From assembly GCA_038257155.1 (NCBI GenBank), contig JBBSJP010000010.1, positions 57,171 through 121,170 of the forward strand: a stretch of DNA of 64,000 bases, written 5' to 3'. This DNA is from JANJTY01 sp038257155. GTDB lineage: Bacteria; Pseudomonadota; Gammaproteobacteria; Xanthomonadales; Xanthomonadaceae. Made by a program: the position numbers and the translations under genes. Below the pieces are notes generated by a model that did not search any database, was not told the origin of the DNA, and saw only the letters and a list, made by a program, of their open reading frames with translations. This document shows, one piece after another, positions 44,215-54,383 of the stretch (the stretch's first letter is position 1; each line of letters starts with the position of its first letter).

Positions 44215-47200
44215 TCAGGGTTCGAATCCGCTGGAAAAGATCAGCACCGGTGCATCCTGCGCAACGCCGAAACGTGCGGTCGCGCTTCGCGTCTGGTCCA
44301 GTGTGAGGACGCAAACCGGATCGCTGCCACTGCAATCGCCGCTCCACCCTTCGAACTGCGAGAGCAGGTCAGGCTGTGCGGTGAGCGTCACCTGGCTGCT
44401 GGAGTTGAAGGCCGCCAGGCAGACGCCGCCACAGTCGATACCGTTCGGCGAGGAAGTCACGACGCCGCCGCCGGTACCGGAGCGCGAGACCACAAGGGCG
44501 AACACGCCGCCCAGATTGTCGAGCTGCCCACGAATCTCGCCGCCTGAGTTGGCTACGGTGTGATAGTTGACATACCACTGGCCACCCAGCAAATCGGCCT
44601 CATCAACCTGGTTGTAGCTCACGCTGCCCTGGAAAGGCGCAGCACCGATGTTGATCTTAACGCCGGCGTTGACGCCACGCGAGGCCGGGCCATGGAAGTG
44701 CGCGCCGGTGAGCGTGCCGCTCAGTCCGCTCACCTGGAAATCATAGGTCAACGTGTTGTTCACGGTATTGATGACGGCCACGCCGAACCCGCTGCCTTCG
44801 ACGGCAGTGGGTGGCACTTCCTGGGCGCCGGAGATAGATACCGCGAAGCTGGTGAGCGGTTCAAAGTTTGCGGTGACGGCTCGGTTCTGGCTCATGCCGA
44901 GGTTGCATTCGTCGATGCCGCCGCAATCACCGCTCCAGCCGCTGAAGGCAAAACCGGCATCCGGCACTGCAGTCAGGCTGAGGTCGGTTCCGTCGACAAA
45001 ATTCGCGCTGCAGACCTCGCCACAGTCGATCCCGGCTGGAGTCGACAGCACACTGCCATTGCCGCTGAGGCTCACGTCGAGCGAAAAGCTGGGGGTCGCG
45101 AGCACCTGGAAGCTCAGGCTGGCACCCGGAGCTGCGCTGAAATCGTCGTTGCCCTCCTGGCTCGCCAGCAGGGTGCACTCGCCAGCAGCGAGGCCGTTGA
45201 CCATGAGGCCCGATGGGCTGCAGATCGACGGGGTGCTGGAACCCAGTACCACCGGATTGCCGGAAGCACCGCCGCTAACCGCGACAGATGCGGAGCCACC
45301 AGCCGACACCGTGGGAGGATTGCCGAACACAATCGCCTGGGCGACGAAGGAGCTTTCGAAGGCACCGATGGATGGCGGATTGGGCCGGGCCTGGCCGTCC
45401 AGATCGGTATCCGGCGCTGCGGCGTCCACGCCGGCATCATTGCCAGGGGAAGAATTGCGCAGTCGCAGGTTGGAAGGCGCCGCGTGGAACAGCGGATCGG
45501 CCAGCACGGCACTGCTGCCAAGGTCATCATCGATGCTTGCGGCACCGTCTACCAGGTTGCCAAAGAACAGGTTGTTTTCATTCGCCGGTGGGGATTGCGC
45601 CAGCAAGGCGCCGCCGCTCGCCACCTCGTCGATGCCACCGCCCCCAACGCGCGCTTCATTCGCCATGAAGACGTTGTTGAAGAAGCTCGGCGTAGGAGCG
45701 CCTGATGCTGTGATGGCACCGCCACTGCCAGCGCCCGCGAGTCCGACCCCGTTGGAGGCGAGGCCGCCATCACCGCCGATGGCACGATTGGCGTAGAAGC
45801 TGTTGTTGACCACGCTGCCCGAACCCGAAAAGTAGATCGCGCCGCCGCGAGCCTGGCCGCCATTTTCGTTGTTGCTGAGCGGGACGCCTGGTTCGTTCAG
45901 CGCGTTGCCGCCACGCGCCAGGTTCGAGACGAAGACGCAGTTCTCGATATCCACCAGCGCGGAAAAGACCGATATCGCGCCACCCCATGCCAGGCCTGCG
46001 GTTTCGCCCAGCGTGCCGTCCGCACTGTAGCCACGCGCCTCGTTGTTGCTGAAGACGTTGCGCGCCAGGGTGAACAGCCCGGTGTTTCCGGTCTGGATGT
46101 TCAAGGCGCCGCCCAGGGCAACGCCGCCCTGCTCGGGTGTGTTCAATCCATTGCGAAGGGTGAATCCCTCGATCCGGGTCAGCATCGAGTTGTTTCCACT
46201 GCTGAAGATCAGCCCTTCCTGTACCGGATCGCCAGCGCCGTCAATGAAGGTCTGCTCGGGTCCGACGGCGGATATCAGCTGCACGCCGTGCTTCATGCTG
46301 ATCGGAAACACTTCTCCCAAAGCAATGTCGTGCACGCCGGGTTGCACCAGGATGGTATCGCCGCTGCCAGCTGCCTGCATGGCATGAGTGATGGTTCGGC
46401 AAGGTGCACCAGGGTCGGCGCAGTCATTCAGCATCGCGCCATCGTCGCCGTTGGCCGAGCTGACATGGCGCGTGGTCGGGTCGGCACTGGTCATCACCGA
46501 CTGCTGGGCGTTGCCGGTCGAATACACTGCAAGTCCTGCGACCTTGCCCCAGACCCGGTAGAAGTAATCCGTCCCGGCCTGCAAGCCGCTGTCCACGATC
46601 TGGGTAGTGTTGCCTTCGTAGACCAGGGCAGCGGCGCCGTCGGTCGGACCAGTCGGATAGGCGCCGATCTTGCGCAGCACACGGAACTGCGCGCTGGTAC
46701 CAGCCCAACTGAGCGAGACTTCGCTGCTGGATGTCGCATTGGCGGTGAGCGAAGTCGGATTGGCGGGGATGGTTCCCGCCGTAGCCTGTGCAGCCTGGCT
46801 CGAGTAGAACGCACTCGTGGGTGCCTTGCCGAAGGCCGCGAAGAAATACTGGGTGCCGGCGCTGAGGCCGGTGGCCGTCTGGCTGGTCAGGTTGCCTTCG
46901 TACACCAGGGTTGCAGTGCCATCGGTGGCGCTACTGGGATAGCTGCCGGTCTTGCGCAGCACGCGGAAATGCTCGCCCTGGGTTCCGGCCCAGCTGAGGG
47001 GCACCGAACTGGCAGTCGCCGCCGCCTGGTTTGCGCTCAGCGACGTGGGAGTCGGCGGCGCGACCGTGATGACGAAGTTGGCTGCGTGGTTCCATCCGAC
47101 CTGGGTGGCACTGCGTCCAGCATTGCCCACTGCGTAGATGGTGTAAGTAGAGCCCAGGACCGCGCCCGCGGGCATCGTCAGGTCGAAGGGATAACTGGCG

Positions 47201-47601
47201 CTGCCATTGACCGGCGTCTTGAGTGCGAACTCGAAGTTCGAGTGCCGCGCCTGGGTATTTGAGTCGCTCAGTCCTTCCGGCTCGCCGGCCACCACGGCAA
47301 AGGTGGGCTGGTTGACGGCGTCCTTCGTTATCGCGCCATTGATGCCGACTTTCGCAGCCGGGTTGGTGATGCCGCTGACGGTGAAGTTGATCCGCGTGGT
47401 GGCGCCAGGCAGCAGGACATTGGAGCCGCTGACCTGTGTGCTGACCACGCCAGCGGAACCGTGGCAGCCGACGCAGCCTCCGCCACTATCCCCAGGCCGA
47501 AGGGTGGTGCCGATCACGCCACTCGAATTGGCCCACACGCCGGCAGGGACGATCACCACCAACAACGCCACAATTCGAGCGAATCCAACAAGGCTGCGCA
47601 T
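44215..47601 (-). CDS. Large secreted multidomain protein (CXXCH, FN3-like, beta-helix, CHRD, InlB-like repeats, GFEP end)
   Basis: 1128 residues from ATG 47601, chosen over 47607 because GGGGG then lies 6 bp upstream. In order: a signal peptide; a domain with one CVGCH motif (about 43-47) resembling choice-of-anchor V; two FN3-like units (PTSLSANQAAATASSVPLSW and PTSLTANATSSSEVSLSWAG); a right-handed beta-helix region (CRTITHAMQAAGSGDTILVQ); a divergent InlB B-repeat (GFAFSGWSGDCGG); a CHRD domain (GAQEVPPTAVEGSGFG ... GAHFHGPASRG); a second InlB-like repeat (SQFEGWSGDC); and the terminal LIFSSGFEP. It is likely released or surface-associated. The ligand is unknown. Confidence 0.82.
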   Translation of the reverse strand: MRSLVGFARIVALLVVIVPAGVWANSSGVIGTTLRPGDSGGGCVGCHGSAGVVSTQVSGSNVLLPGATTRINFTVSGITNPAAKVGINGAITKDAVNQPTFAVVAGEPEGLSDSNTQARHSNFEFALKTPVNGSASYPFDLTMPAGAVLGSTYTIYAVGNAGRSATQVGWNHAANFVITVAPPTPTSLSANQAAATASSVPLSWAGTQGEHFRVLRKTGSYPSSATDGTATLVYEGNLTSQTATGLSAGTQYFFAAFGKAPTSAFYSSQAAQATAGTIPANPTSLTANATSSSEVSLSWAGTSAQFRVLRKIGAYPTGPTDGAAALVYEGNTTQIVDSGLQAGTDYFYRVWGKVAGLAVYSTGNAQQSVMTSADPTTRHVSSANGDDGAMLNDCADPGAPCRTITHAMQAAGSGDTILVQPGVHDIALGEVFPISMKHGVQLISAVGPEQTFIDGAGDPVQEGLIFSSGNNSMLTRIEGFTLRNGLNTPEQGGVALGGALNIQTGNTGLFTLARNVFSNNEARGYSADGTLGETAGLAWGGAISVFSALVDIENCVFVSNLARGGNALNEPGVPLSNNENGGQARGGAIYFSGSGSVVNNSFYANRAIGGDGGLASNGVGLAGAGSGGAITASGAPTPSFFNNVFMANEARVGGGGIDEVASGGALLAQSPPANENNLFFGNLVDGAASIDDDLGSSAVLADPLFHAAPSNLRLRNSSPGNDAGVDAAAPDTDLDGQARPNPPSIGAFESSFVAQAIVFGNPPTVSAGGSASVAVSGGASGNPVVLGSSTPSICSPSGLMVNGLAAGECTLLASQEGNDDFSAAPGASLSFQVLATPSFSLDVSLSGNGSVLSTPAGIDCGEVCSANFVDGTDLSLTAVPDAGFAFSGWSGDCGGIDECNLGMSQNRAVTANFEPLTSFAVSISGAQEVPPTAVEGSGFGVAVINTVNNTLTYDFQVSGLSGTLTGAHFHGPASRGVNAGVKINIGAAPFQGSVSYNQVDEADLLGGQWYVNYHTVANSGGEIRGQLDNLGGVFALVVSRSGTGGGVVTSSPNGIDCGGVCLAAFNSSSQVTLTAQPDLLSQFEGWSGDCSGSDPVCVLTLDQTRSATARFGVAQDAPVLIFSSGFEP

Positions 47602-47626
47602 GACCATCCCCCAATAGTTGTTTTTT

Positions 47627-47660
47627 CCGGCGCGGCGGCAGTCCCCGCCCGCCGTGCCGG
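47627..47660. promoter_or_regulatory. 12-bp stem hairpin upstream of the large secreted protein gene
   Basis: CCGGCGCGGCGG (47627-47638) pairs with CCGCCGTGCCGG (47649-47660) with one mismatch. It lies 26 bp before the start at 47601. On the transcript it is followed by six A residues, so it is not a terminator. It may be a leader-RNA structure near the ribosome-binding site. Confidence 0.4.
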
Positions 47661-47737
47661 CTCACTAGGGGAAACGCCAATCCCGGAAAAACCGGACAGG
47701 CCTCGGGGGCTGGGATAGTTTACGCCGGCATTGGCTC

Positions 47738-49504
<1,767 letters not shown>

Positions 49505-49601
49505 TGTGGTGTCCCGGCAGATGCGAAGGGACAGATGCTCGCATAGCCAGCGATGCTTTGGCACGGCCTGCAGTCCGTCTCTTCAATCCATTCGGCGCAC
49601 T

Positions 49602-50276
49602 TCAGCGCACGATCGGTACCAGACTGAATTCGACGCGACGATTGCGTTCGCGGCCTTCCTCACTGTCGTTGTCCGCTACCGGCAGGGCCGAGCCGTAACC
49701 GATCGTGACCAGGCGGCGTGCGTCCACGCCGGCGCGCTGCAGAGTTCTGGCCACTGCCATGGCACGCCGTGCTGACAGGGACTGGTTGCTGGTTTCACTG
49801 CCGGTGTCATCGGTGTGTCCGTGCACCGAAACCAGGGTGGCGCGATACTCCAGCAGGACTTTTGCCAGGACTTCCACGATGTCCTTGCTGGCCGGCAGAA
49901 GGTCGCTGCTGCCGACTTCAAAGCCGGACGCGCTCGGCAGAATCAGCAGGATTCGACCGCCTTCTCGCGACACCCGCAGTTTGTCGCTGCCGATCTGTTG
50001 CAGTCTTGCCTGCTGCACGTCAAGGTAGTAACCGACTTCATCCGGGCCTAGCTGGGCGTGGCCGTCGCGCACCAACTCGCTCAGCCGGCGCTCGATACTC
50101 GTTGCTGCGTCCTGTTGACGCAGTTCCTGTGGCCTCGGCTCGGTTTGCCGGGGCGTCGCGCTGGTAGGTGGGGCCGGTTTGAGCGGGGCTTCCCGCTCGG
50201 GTCCGGTCGCCACGCAGCCCACGCCTGCGGCTGCCACCAGCAGTGCAGCTACTCGACCGGCGCGCTTCAGGTTCAC
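49602..50276 (-). CDS. OmpA-family peptidoglycan-associated lipoprotein
   Basis: 224 residues from the GTG that overlaps the stop of the EAL gene (GTGA). A lipoprotein signal (RVAALLVAAAGVG then C) is followed by a proline-rich linker, a helical stretch (SIERRLSELVRDGHAQLGPD) and the OmpA C-like domain (VHGHTDDTGSETSNQSLSAR, then VARTLQRAGVDARRLVTIGY and RERNRRVEFSLVP). It should anchor the outer membrane to peptidoglycan. Translational coupling to an EAL phosphodiesterase suggests a functional pair in c-di-GMP-controlled envelope behaviour. Confidence 0.88.
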   Translation of the reverse strand: MNLKRAGRVAALLVAAAGVGCVATGPEREAPLKPAPPTSATPRQTEPRPQELRQQDAATSIERRLSELVRDGHAQLGPDEVGYYLDVQQARLQQIGSDKLRVSREGGRILLILPSASGFEVGSSDLLPASKDIVEVLAKVLLEYRATLVSVHGHTDDTGSETSNQSLSARRAMAVARTLQRAGVDARRLVTIGYGSALPVADNDSEEGRERNRRVEFSLVPIVR

Positions 50277-51832
50277 TTGGCGGTAATCTCCAGACAGTCG
50301 GCAAAGGCTCCAGGATCCAGTGGCTCGCTGAATAGGAAGCCCTGGCCGAGCTTCACTCCGTGTTCGACCAGCCACTTCACCTGAGCCTCATTCTCCACGC
50401 CTTCGGCCACGGTTTCCAATCCCAGTGATGCGGCCATCTCGATGACGTGAACAATCACCTGACTGGTTGGCGCATCGGTGCCGATGGCGTCGACGAAGGC
50501 CTTGTCGATCTTCAGCACGTCCAGTTCGAAGCTCTGCAGATAGGAGAGGCTGGAATAACCAGTGCCAAAATCGTCGATCGCGACCTGATGGCCGCGTTGG
50601 CGCAGAACGCGGATCAGGTTGCGTGCGGTGTCGCTGTTGACCAGCGCGCGCTCGGTGATCTCCAGTTTCAACGCGTCGGTGGGTACGCCCGCGTCCTGCA
50701 TGCACGACGCGAGGTGCTCGACGAACTCGGGATGCTTGAGGTCGTCCGGACACAGGTTGAGATTGATGGTCAACTCCGGGGCCAGGATCCGCAGGCCAGG
50801 CAAGTCACGCATGATCTGCTTCAAGGCGGCGCGGGTGATCGCCGGCACCAGGCCCGCTTTTTCCGCCAACGGGATGAAGCTGTCCGGCGAGACTGCTTCG
50901 CCATTCTCGCGTGTCCAGCGTGCCAGCGCCTCGGCGCCTACCCAACGACCGCTGCGCAGATCAACCACCGGCTGGTAATGAATGCCGATTCGCCCTTCAA
51001 GCAGGGCTTCACGCAGCTCACCGGCCAGGCTGAGTCGGTTGCGCGAATAGGTCAGTACAGCGAACAACCACATTCCGGCGAGCAGCACGGCGGCGGCGCC
51101 TCCGGCCAGCAGGGTTGACTGGTGGCGGTCGCGAAACTGTGCGAAAGGCTCGGTCGCGACGACCTCGATCGGCATCAGGCCGTGGTGCGAAAAGCGCGAG
51201 ATGATCAGGCGGCGCTCGCGATCAAAACTGACGCCGACCGGCACGCTGGCCGGATCTGGCAGGCTCGCGGCGACCGGTTGCGACGCGAAGGGCAGTTGTT
51301 CCACCCACAGCCCCACCTGGCGGTCCTGCTGCGGCCCGATCTCCAGCAGCATGCGCGGGTCTATCGCTGCGTCATGGTCGCCAAAGCGCATCAGGAAGAG
51401 CTGCACGCCGCCGGCTTCGGTTTGCGGGCTGGGCCACCAGGCAATCACCCCAGTGTCGTAGATCCGATCCGCCTGCTGTGGCTTGAGTTCCTTGGCCTGC
51501 AGAAAGCCGACGCCGCATTGCCGCGTGGCGGCCTGCCAATAGCCGATGGCGCGCAGCCAGGGTCGGGAAATGGCGGCTTCCTGCAGTGCCAGCAGGTGCT
51601 CACTGGAGCAGCGCTCGATCGGCAATCGATCAAGTTCGGCCAGCAGGTCGCGGGTGTCTACCACGCTGCGTTCGGTGCGTTGACCCAGATCCAGGGCCAG
51701 ACGACCCAGCGCCTTTTCCTCCCGGGAGAAGGATTCGGCCCACATCAGCCACAGCAACCCGGCCAACAGCAGAACGACACCGGCAAAAGCCACCAGTGAT
51801 GCTGCCAGCATTCGTCGTTCGCGACGCCGCAT
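50273..51832 (-). CDS. c-di-GMP phosphodiesterase with periplasmic CSS-motif sensor and EAL domain
   Basis: 519 residues. TM1 (about 9-30) leads into a periplasmic CSS-motif domain (RCSSEHLLALQEAA near residue 74, with a second cysteine near 106), then TM2 (LLAGGAAAVLLAGMWLFAVL) and a C-terminal EAL domain. Catalytic residues are present: GAEALARW, INLNLCPDD, LEITERALV, AIDDFGTGYSSL, LKIDKAFVD and AEGVEN. This matches PdeC/YjcC-type enzymes, whose activity is linked to periplasmic redox state (Dsb proteins act on the CSS cysteines). A dsbA gene is present at 991. Confidence 0.93.
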   Translation of the reverse strand: MRRRERRMLAASLVAFAGVVLLLAGLLWLMWAESFSREEKALGRLALDLGQRTERSVVDTRDLLAELDRLPIERCSSEHLLALQEAAISRPWLRAIGYWQAATRQCGVGFLQAKELKPQQADRIYDTGVIAWWPSPQTEAGGVQLFLMRFGDHDAAIDPRMLLEIGPQQDRQVGLWVEQLPFASQPVAASLPDPASVPVGVSFDRERRLIISRFSHHGLMPIEVVATEPFAQFRDRHQSTLLAGGAAAVLLAGMWLFAVLTYSRNRLSLAGELREALLEGRIGIHYQPVVDLRSGRWVGAEALARWTRENGEAVSPDSFIPLAEKAGLVPAITRAALKQIMRDLPGLRILAPELTINLNLCPDDLKHPEFVEHLASCMQDAGVPTDALKLEITERALVNSDTARNLIRVLRQRGHQVAIDDFGTGYSSLSYLQSFELDVLKIDKAFVDAIGTDAPTSQVIVHVIEMAASLGLETVAEGVENEAQVKWLVEHGVKLGQGFLFSEPLDPGAFADCLEITAK

Positions 51833-52062
51833 TCACTCGTCCATTCGGCGGGCGTGCCCGGGTGATGATTGCGGCATCGAGGTATTGAGGGCCGCAGGTG
51901 GCAGGAGTCAGGAGCAGGGAACGCGGGCAGAATAACGCAGCTTGGGGCAACATTCGGCCAGCGATGGTGATATCCCGATCAGCGCAGGATTGCTGGCTGA
52001 TCCACGGGCTTGCCCTAGCGCTCCGCTGCTGGGTGCCTCGCGTACCATCCGGGTTCCGGAGA

Positions 52063-54159
52063 ATGACAACGCCCATGACTCACGCAACCCGCTTCCGTGC
52101 CTGTCCCTTGTGCGAAGCCATCTGTGGCCTGGAGCTGCGTTACGAGGGCACTACCCTGCAGGCGATCAGGGGTGACGCCGAGGATCCCTTCAGCCGCGGG
52201 CACATCTGCCCGAAGGGCAATGCCCTGCTGGATCTTGAAGTCGACCCGGATCGTCTGCGCCGGCCACTGCGTCGACGCGGCAGTGAGTGGGAAGAGATCG
52301 GATGGGACGAAGCCTTCGCTGAAGCCGGTGAACGCCTGGCCGCAGTGCAGCGCGCGCACGGCGACGATGCGCTCGGTGTTTATCTGGGCAATCCGAATGT
52401 GCATCACTTCGGGCATATCGCCTACCTGCCGCCGCTGTTGCGTTCCCTGCGTACGCGCAATCTGTTCAGCGCCTCGTCGGTGGACCAGTGGCCGCATCAG
52501 CAGATCAACCGCCTGATGTACGGGCACCAATGGCTGCTGCCGGTTCCCGACATCGACCGCACGCACTATTTCCTGATGCTGGGCGCCAATCCGGTGGCCT
52601 CGAACGGCAGCCTGATGACTGCGCCGGGTGTTGAGAAGCGGCTCAAAGCCCTGGTCGAACGCGGGCGACTGGTAGTGATCGATCCGCGTCGTACTGAAAC
52701 CGCGGCGATGGCCAGCGAGCACCATTTCATTCGTCCGGGCAGCGATGTGTGGTTCCTGATCGCGGTGCTGCAGGCGATGCTGGCTGCCGGAGCGCCGCGC
52801 ATAGAGGCGTACAGCGGCAAGCTGCACGGGCTGCAGCAGGCGATCGGGGTGATCGCTGCTGTGCCTTTGGCAGATCTCGAGGCCAGGACAGGCATCGCGC
52901 CTGCGACCGCGCGGCGCATCGCCGCCGAGTTTCTCGCGGCGCCCAGTGCAGTCGCCTATGGACGCATGGGCCTGTCCACTCAGGCGCACGGCAGTCTGTG
53001 CCAGTGGTTGCTGCAATTGATCAACTTGATGAGCGGCAATCTCGATCGCGAGGGCGGGGCCTTGCCGAACGAGGCCATCATTCCAGTGACGGGGCCAGGA
53101 ACCTCGGCCGGCCATCGCGGCCGCTGGCACAGCCGTGTCCGCGGCCTGGCCGAGTTTGGAGGCGAGTTGCCGGCCGCAGCGCTGGCCGAGGACATTCTCA
53201 CGCCTGGCGAGGGCCGGATCCGCGGCCTGCTGACCTGCGCCGGCAATCCGGTACTGTCGGTGCCGAACGGGCGCGCACTGGACAGTGCCTTCGCGGGCCT
53301 GGATTTCATGCTGTCGATCGACATCTACCTCAATGAAACCACCCGCCATGCGCACCTCATCCTGCCGCCGGCTTCGCCGCTGACGCAGTACCACTACGAT
53401 GTGTACTTCAATGCCTTCGCAGTGCGTCGTGTGGCCAGGCTCAGCGTGCCGCTGGCCGAACGTGCTACGGACCAGCGCGGAGACTGGGAGATCCTTGACG
53501 CGCTGGGTGCGGCCTATGGCCAAGCTGCGGGCAAGCCCTGGAAAGGGCAGCCGCCGCCGCGCGAATTGCTTGGCCACTGGCTGAAGGCGGGCGGCTCTGG
53601 CATCGATGTGGCGAGGCTTGAGGCTGCGCCGCACGGGATGGATCTGGGCCCGCTGCAACCCAGCCTGCTGCGTCGCCTGCAGACCGAGGATGGCTGTATC
53701 CAGTGTGCACCGCTGCCGATGCTTGAAGCACTCGCCAATCTGGTTCGCATGCCGGCCGGCGACGAAGCTGGCGCGCTGCGCCTGATCGGCCGGCGTCACG
53801 TGCGCAGCAACAACTCCTGGATGCACAACGCGCCGCGCCTGGTGAAGGGCAAGCCACGGCATCAGCTGCTGGTGCATGCGCAGGATCTGGCGGCGTGCGG
53901 AGTGACCGATGGAGGCAGGGCCCGCTTGCGTTCGGCTGCCGGTGCCATCGAAGTTGACCTTGCTGCCAGCGACGAGGTCGCGCCGGGCACGGTCTGCCTG
54001 CCGCACGGTTTCGGCCATCAGCGCGAGGGCATCCGACTGGCTCGCGCGTCTCAAGTCGAGGGTGCCAGCTACAACGATCTCAGTGATCCGGCGATGCTGG
54101 ACGGGCCTTCGGGCAATGCGGCCTTGAATGGTCTGCAAGTGTGGTTGGAGCCCGTTTGA
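52063..54159 (+). CDS. Molybdopterin oxidoreductase, formate-dehydrogenase/nitrate-reductase-like
   Basis: 698 residues from ATG 52063; ATG 52075 is equally possible, and GGAG lies before both. The N-terminal 4Fe-4S motif is CPLCEAICGL ... GHICPKG (C-x2-C-x3-C-xn-C). Molybdopterin-binding segments include YFLMLGANPVASNGS, VVIDPRRTETAAMASEHHFI and HLILPPASPLTQYHYDVYF. The position that coordinates Mo in FdhF (Cys/Sec) is occupied by SASSVDQWPHQ, so no Cys ligand is evident. There is no Tat signal; it is cytoplasmic. The linked fdhD suggests formate-like chemistry, but the substrate is open. Confidence 0.85.
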   Translation: MTTPMTHATRFRACPLCEAICGLELRYEGTTLQAIRGDAEDPFSRGHICPKGNALLDLEVDPDRLRRPLRRRGSEWEEIGWDEAFAEAGERLAAVQRAHGDDALGVYLGNPNVHHFGHIAYLPPLLRSLRTRNLFSASSVDQWPHQQINRLMYGHQWLLPVPDIDRTHYFLMLGANPVASNGSLMTAPGVEKRLKALVERGRLVVIDPRRTETAAMASEHHFIRPGSDVWFLIAVLQAMLAAGAPRIEAYSGKLHGLQQAIGVIAAVPLADLEARTGIAPATARRIAAEFLAAPSAVAYGRMGLSTQAHGSLCQWLLQLINLMSGNLDREGGALPNEAIIPVTGPGTSAGHRGRWHSRVRGLAEFGGELPAAALAEDILTPGEGRIRGLLTCAGNPVLSVPNGRALDSAFAGLDFMLSIDIYLNETTRHAHLILPPASPLTQYHYDVYFNAFAVRRVARLSVPLAERATDQRGDWEILDALGAAYGQAAGKPWKGQPPPRELLGHWLKAGGSGIDVARLEAAPHGMDLGPLQPSLLRRLQTEDGCIQCAPLPMLEALANLVRMPAGDEAGALRLIGRRHVRSNNSWMHNAPRLVKGKPRHQLLVHAQDLAACGVTDGGRARLRSAAGAIEVDLAASDEVAPGTVCLPHGFGHQREGIRLARASQVEGASYNDLSDPAMLDGPSGNAALNGLQVWLEPV

Positions 54160-54180
54160 AACCGGCATGAGCGGTCACCA

Positions 54181-54275
54181 GTAGGAGCGCACCCTGTGCG
54201 CGACCGCAGTGTGAGGCGTTCACATGCGAGTCGGCAAAAACTGAGGCCCCGGTCGCCGACAGGGTCGGCTCCTGC
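54181..54275. repeat. REP pair (GTAGGAGC family)
   Basis: GTAGGAGCGCACCCTGTGCG then CGACCG (54181-54206), and the inverted CGGTCGCCGACAGGGTCGGC then TCCTGC (54250-54275). Each is a hairpin beginning with the GTAG tetranucleotide of REP elements. It sits between two plus-strand genes and could attenuate read-through. Confidence 0.8.
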
Positions 54276-54383
54276 AATTGGCAGCACCGGCGTCCCACCT
54301 GGCAGAACGCGCTGCACATGTTTTGCCGAAGCCCTGCAAACCGACCAAGATAGGCCGGGCACCCCAATCGGAAGCATCGCCCC

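Noticed and set aside
44218..44228. GGTTCGAATCC, identical to a tRNA T-loop consensus
   Set aside because: It is the reverse complement of the codons for G-F-E-P at the end of the secreted protein gene. No acceptor, D or anticodon arm fits around it.
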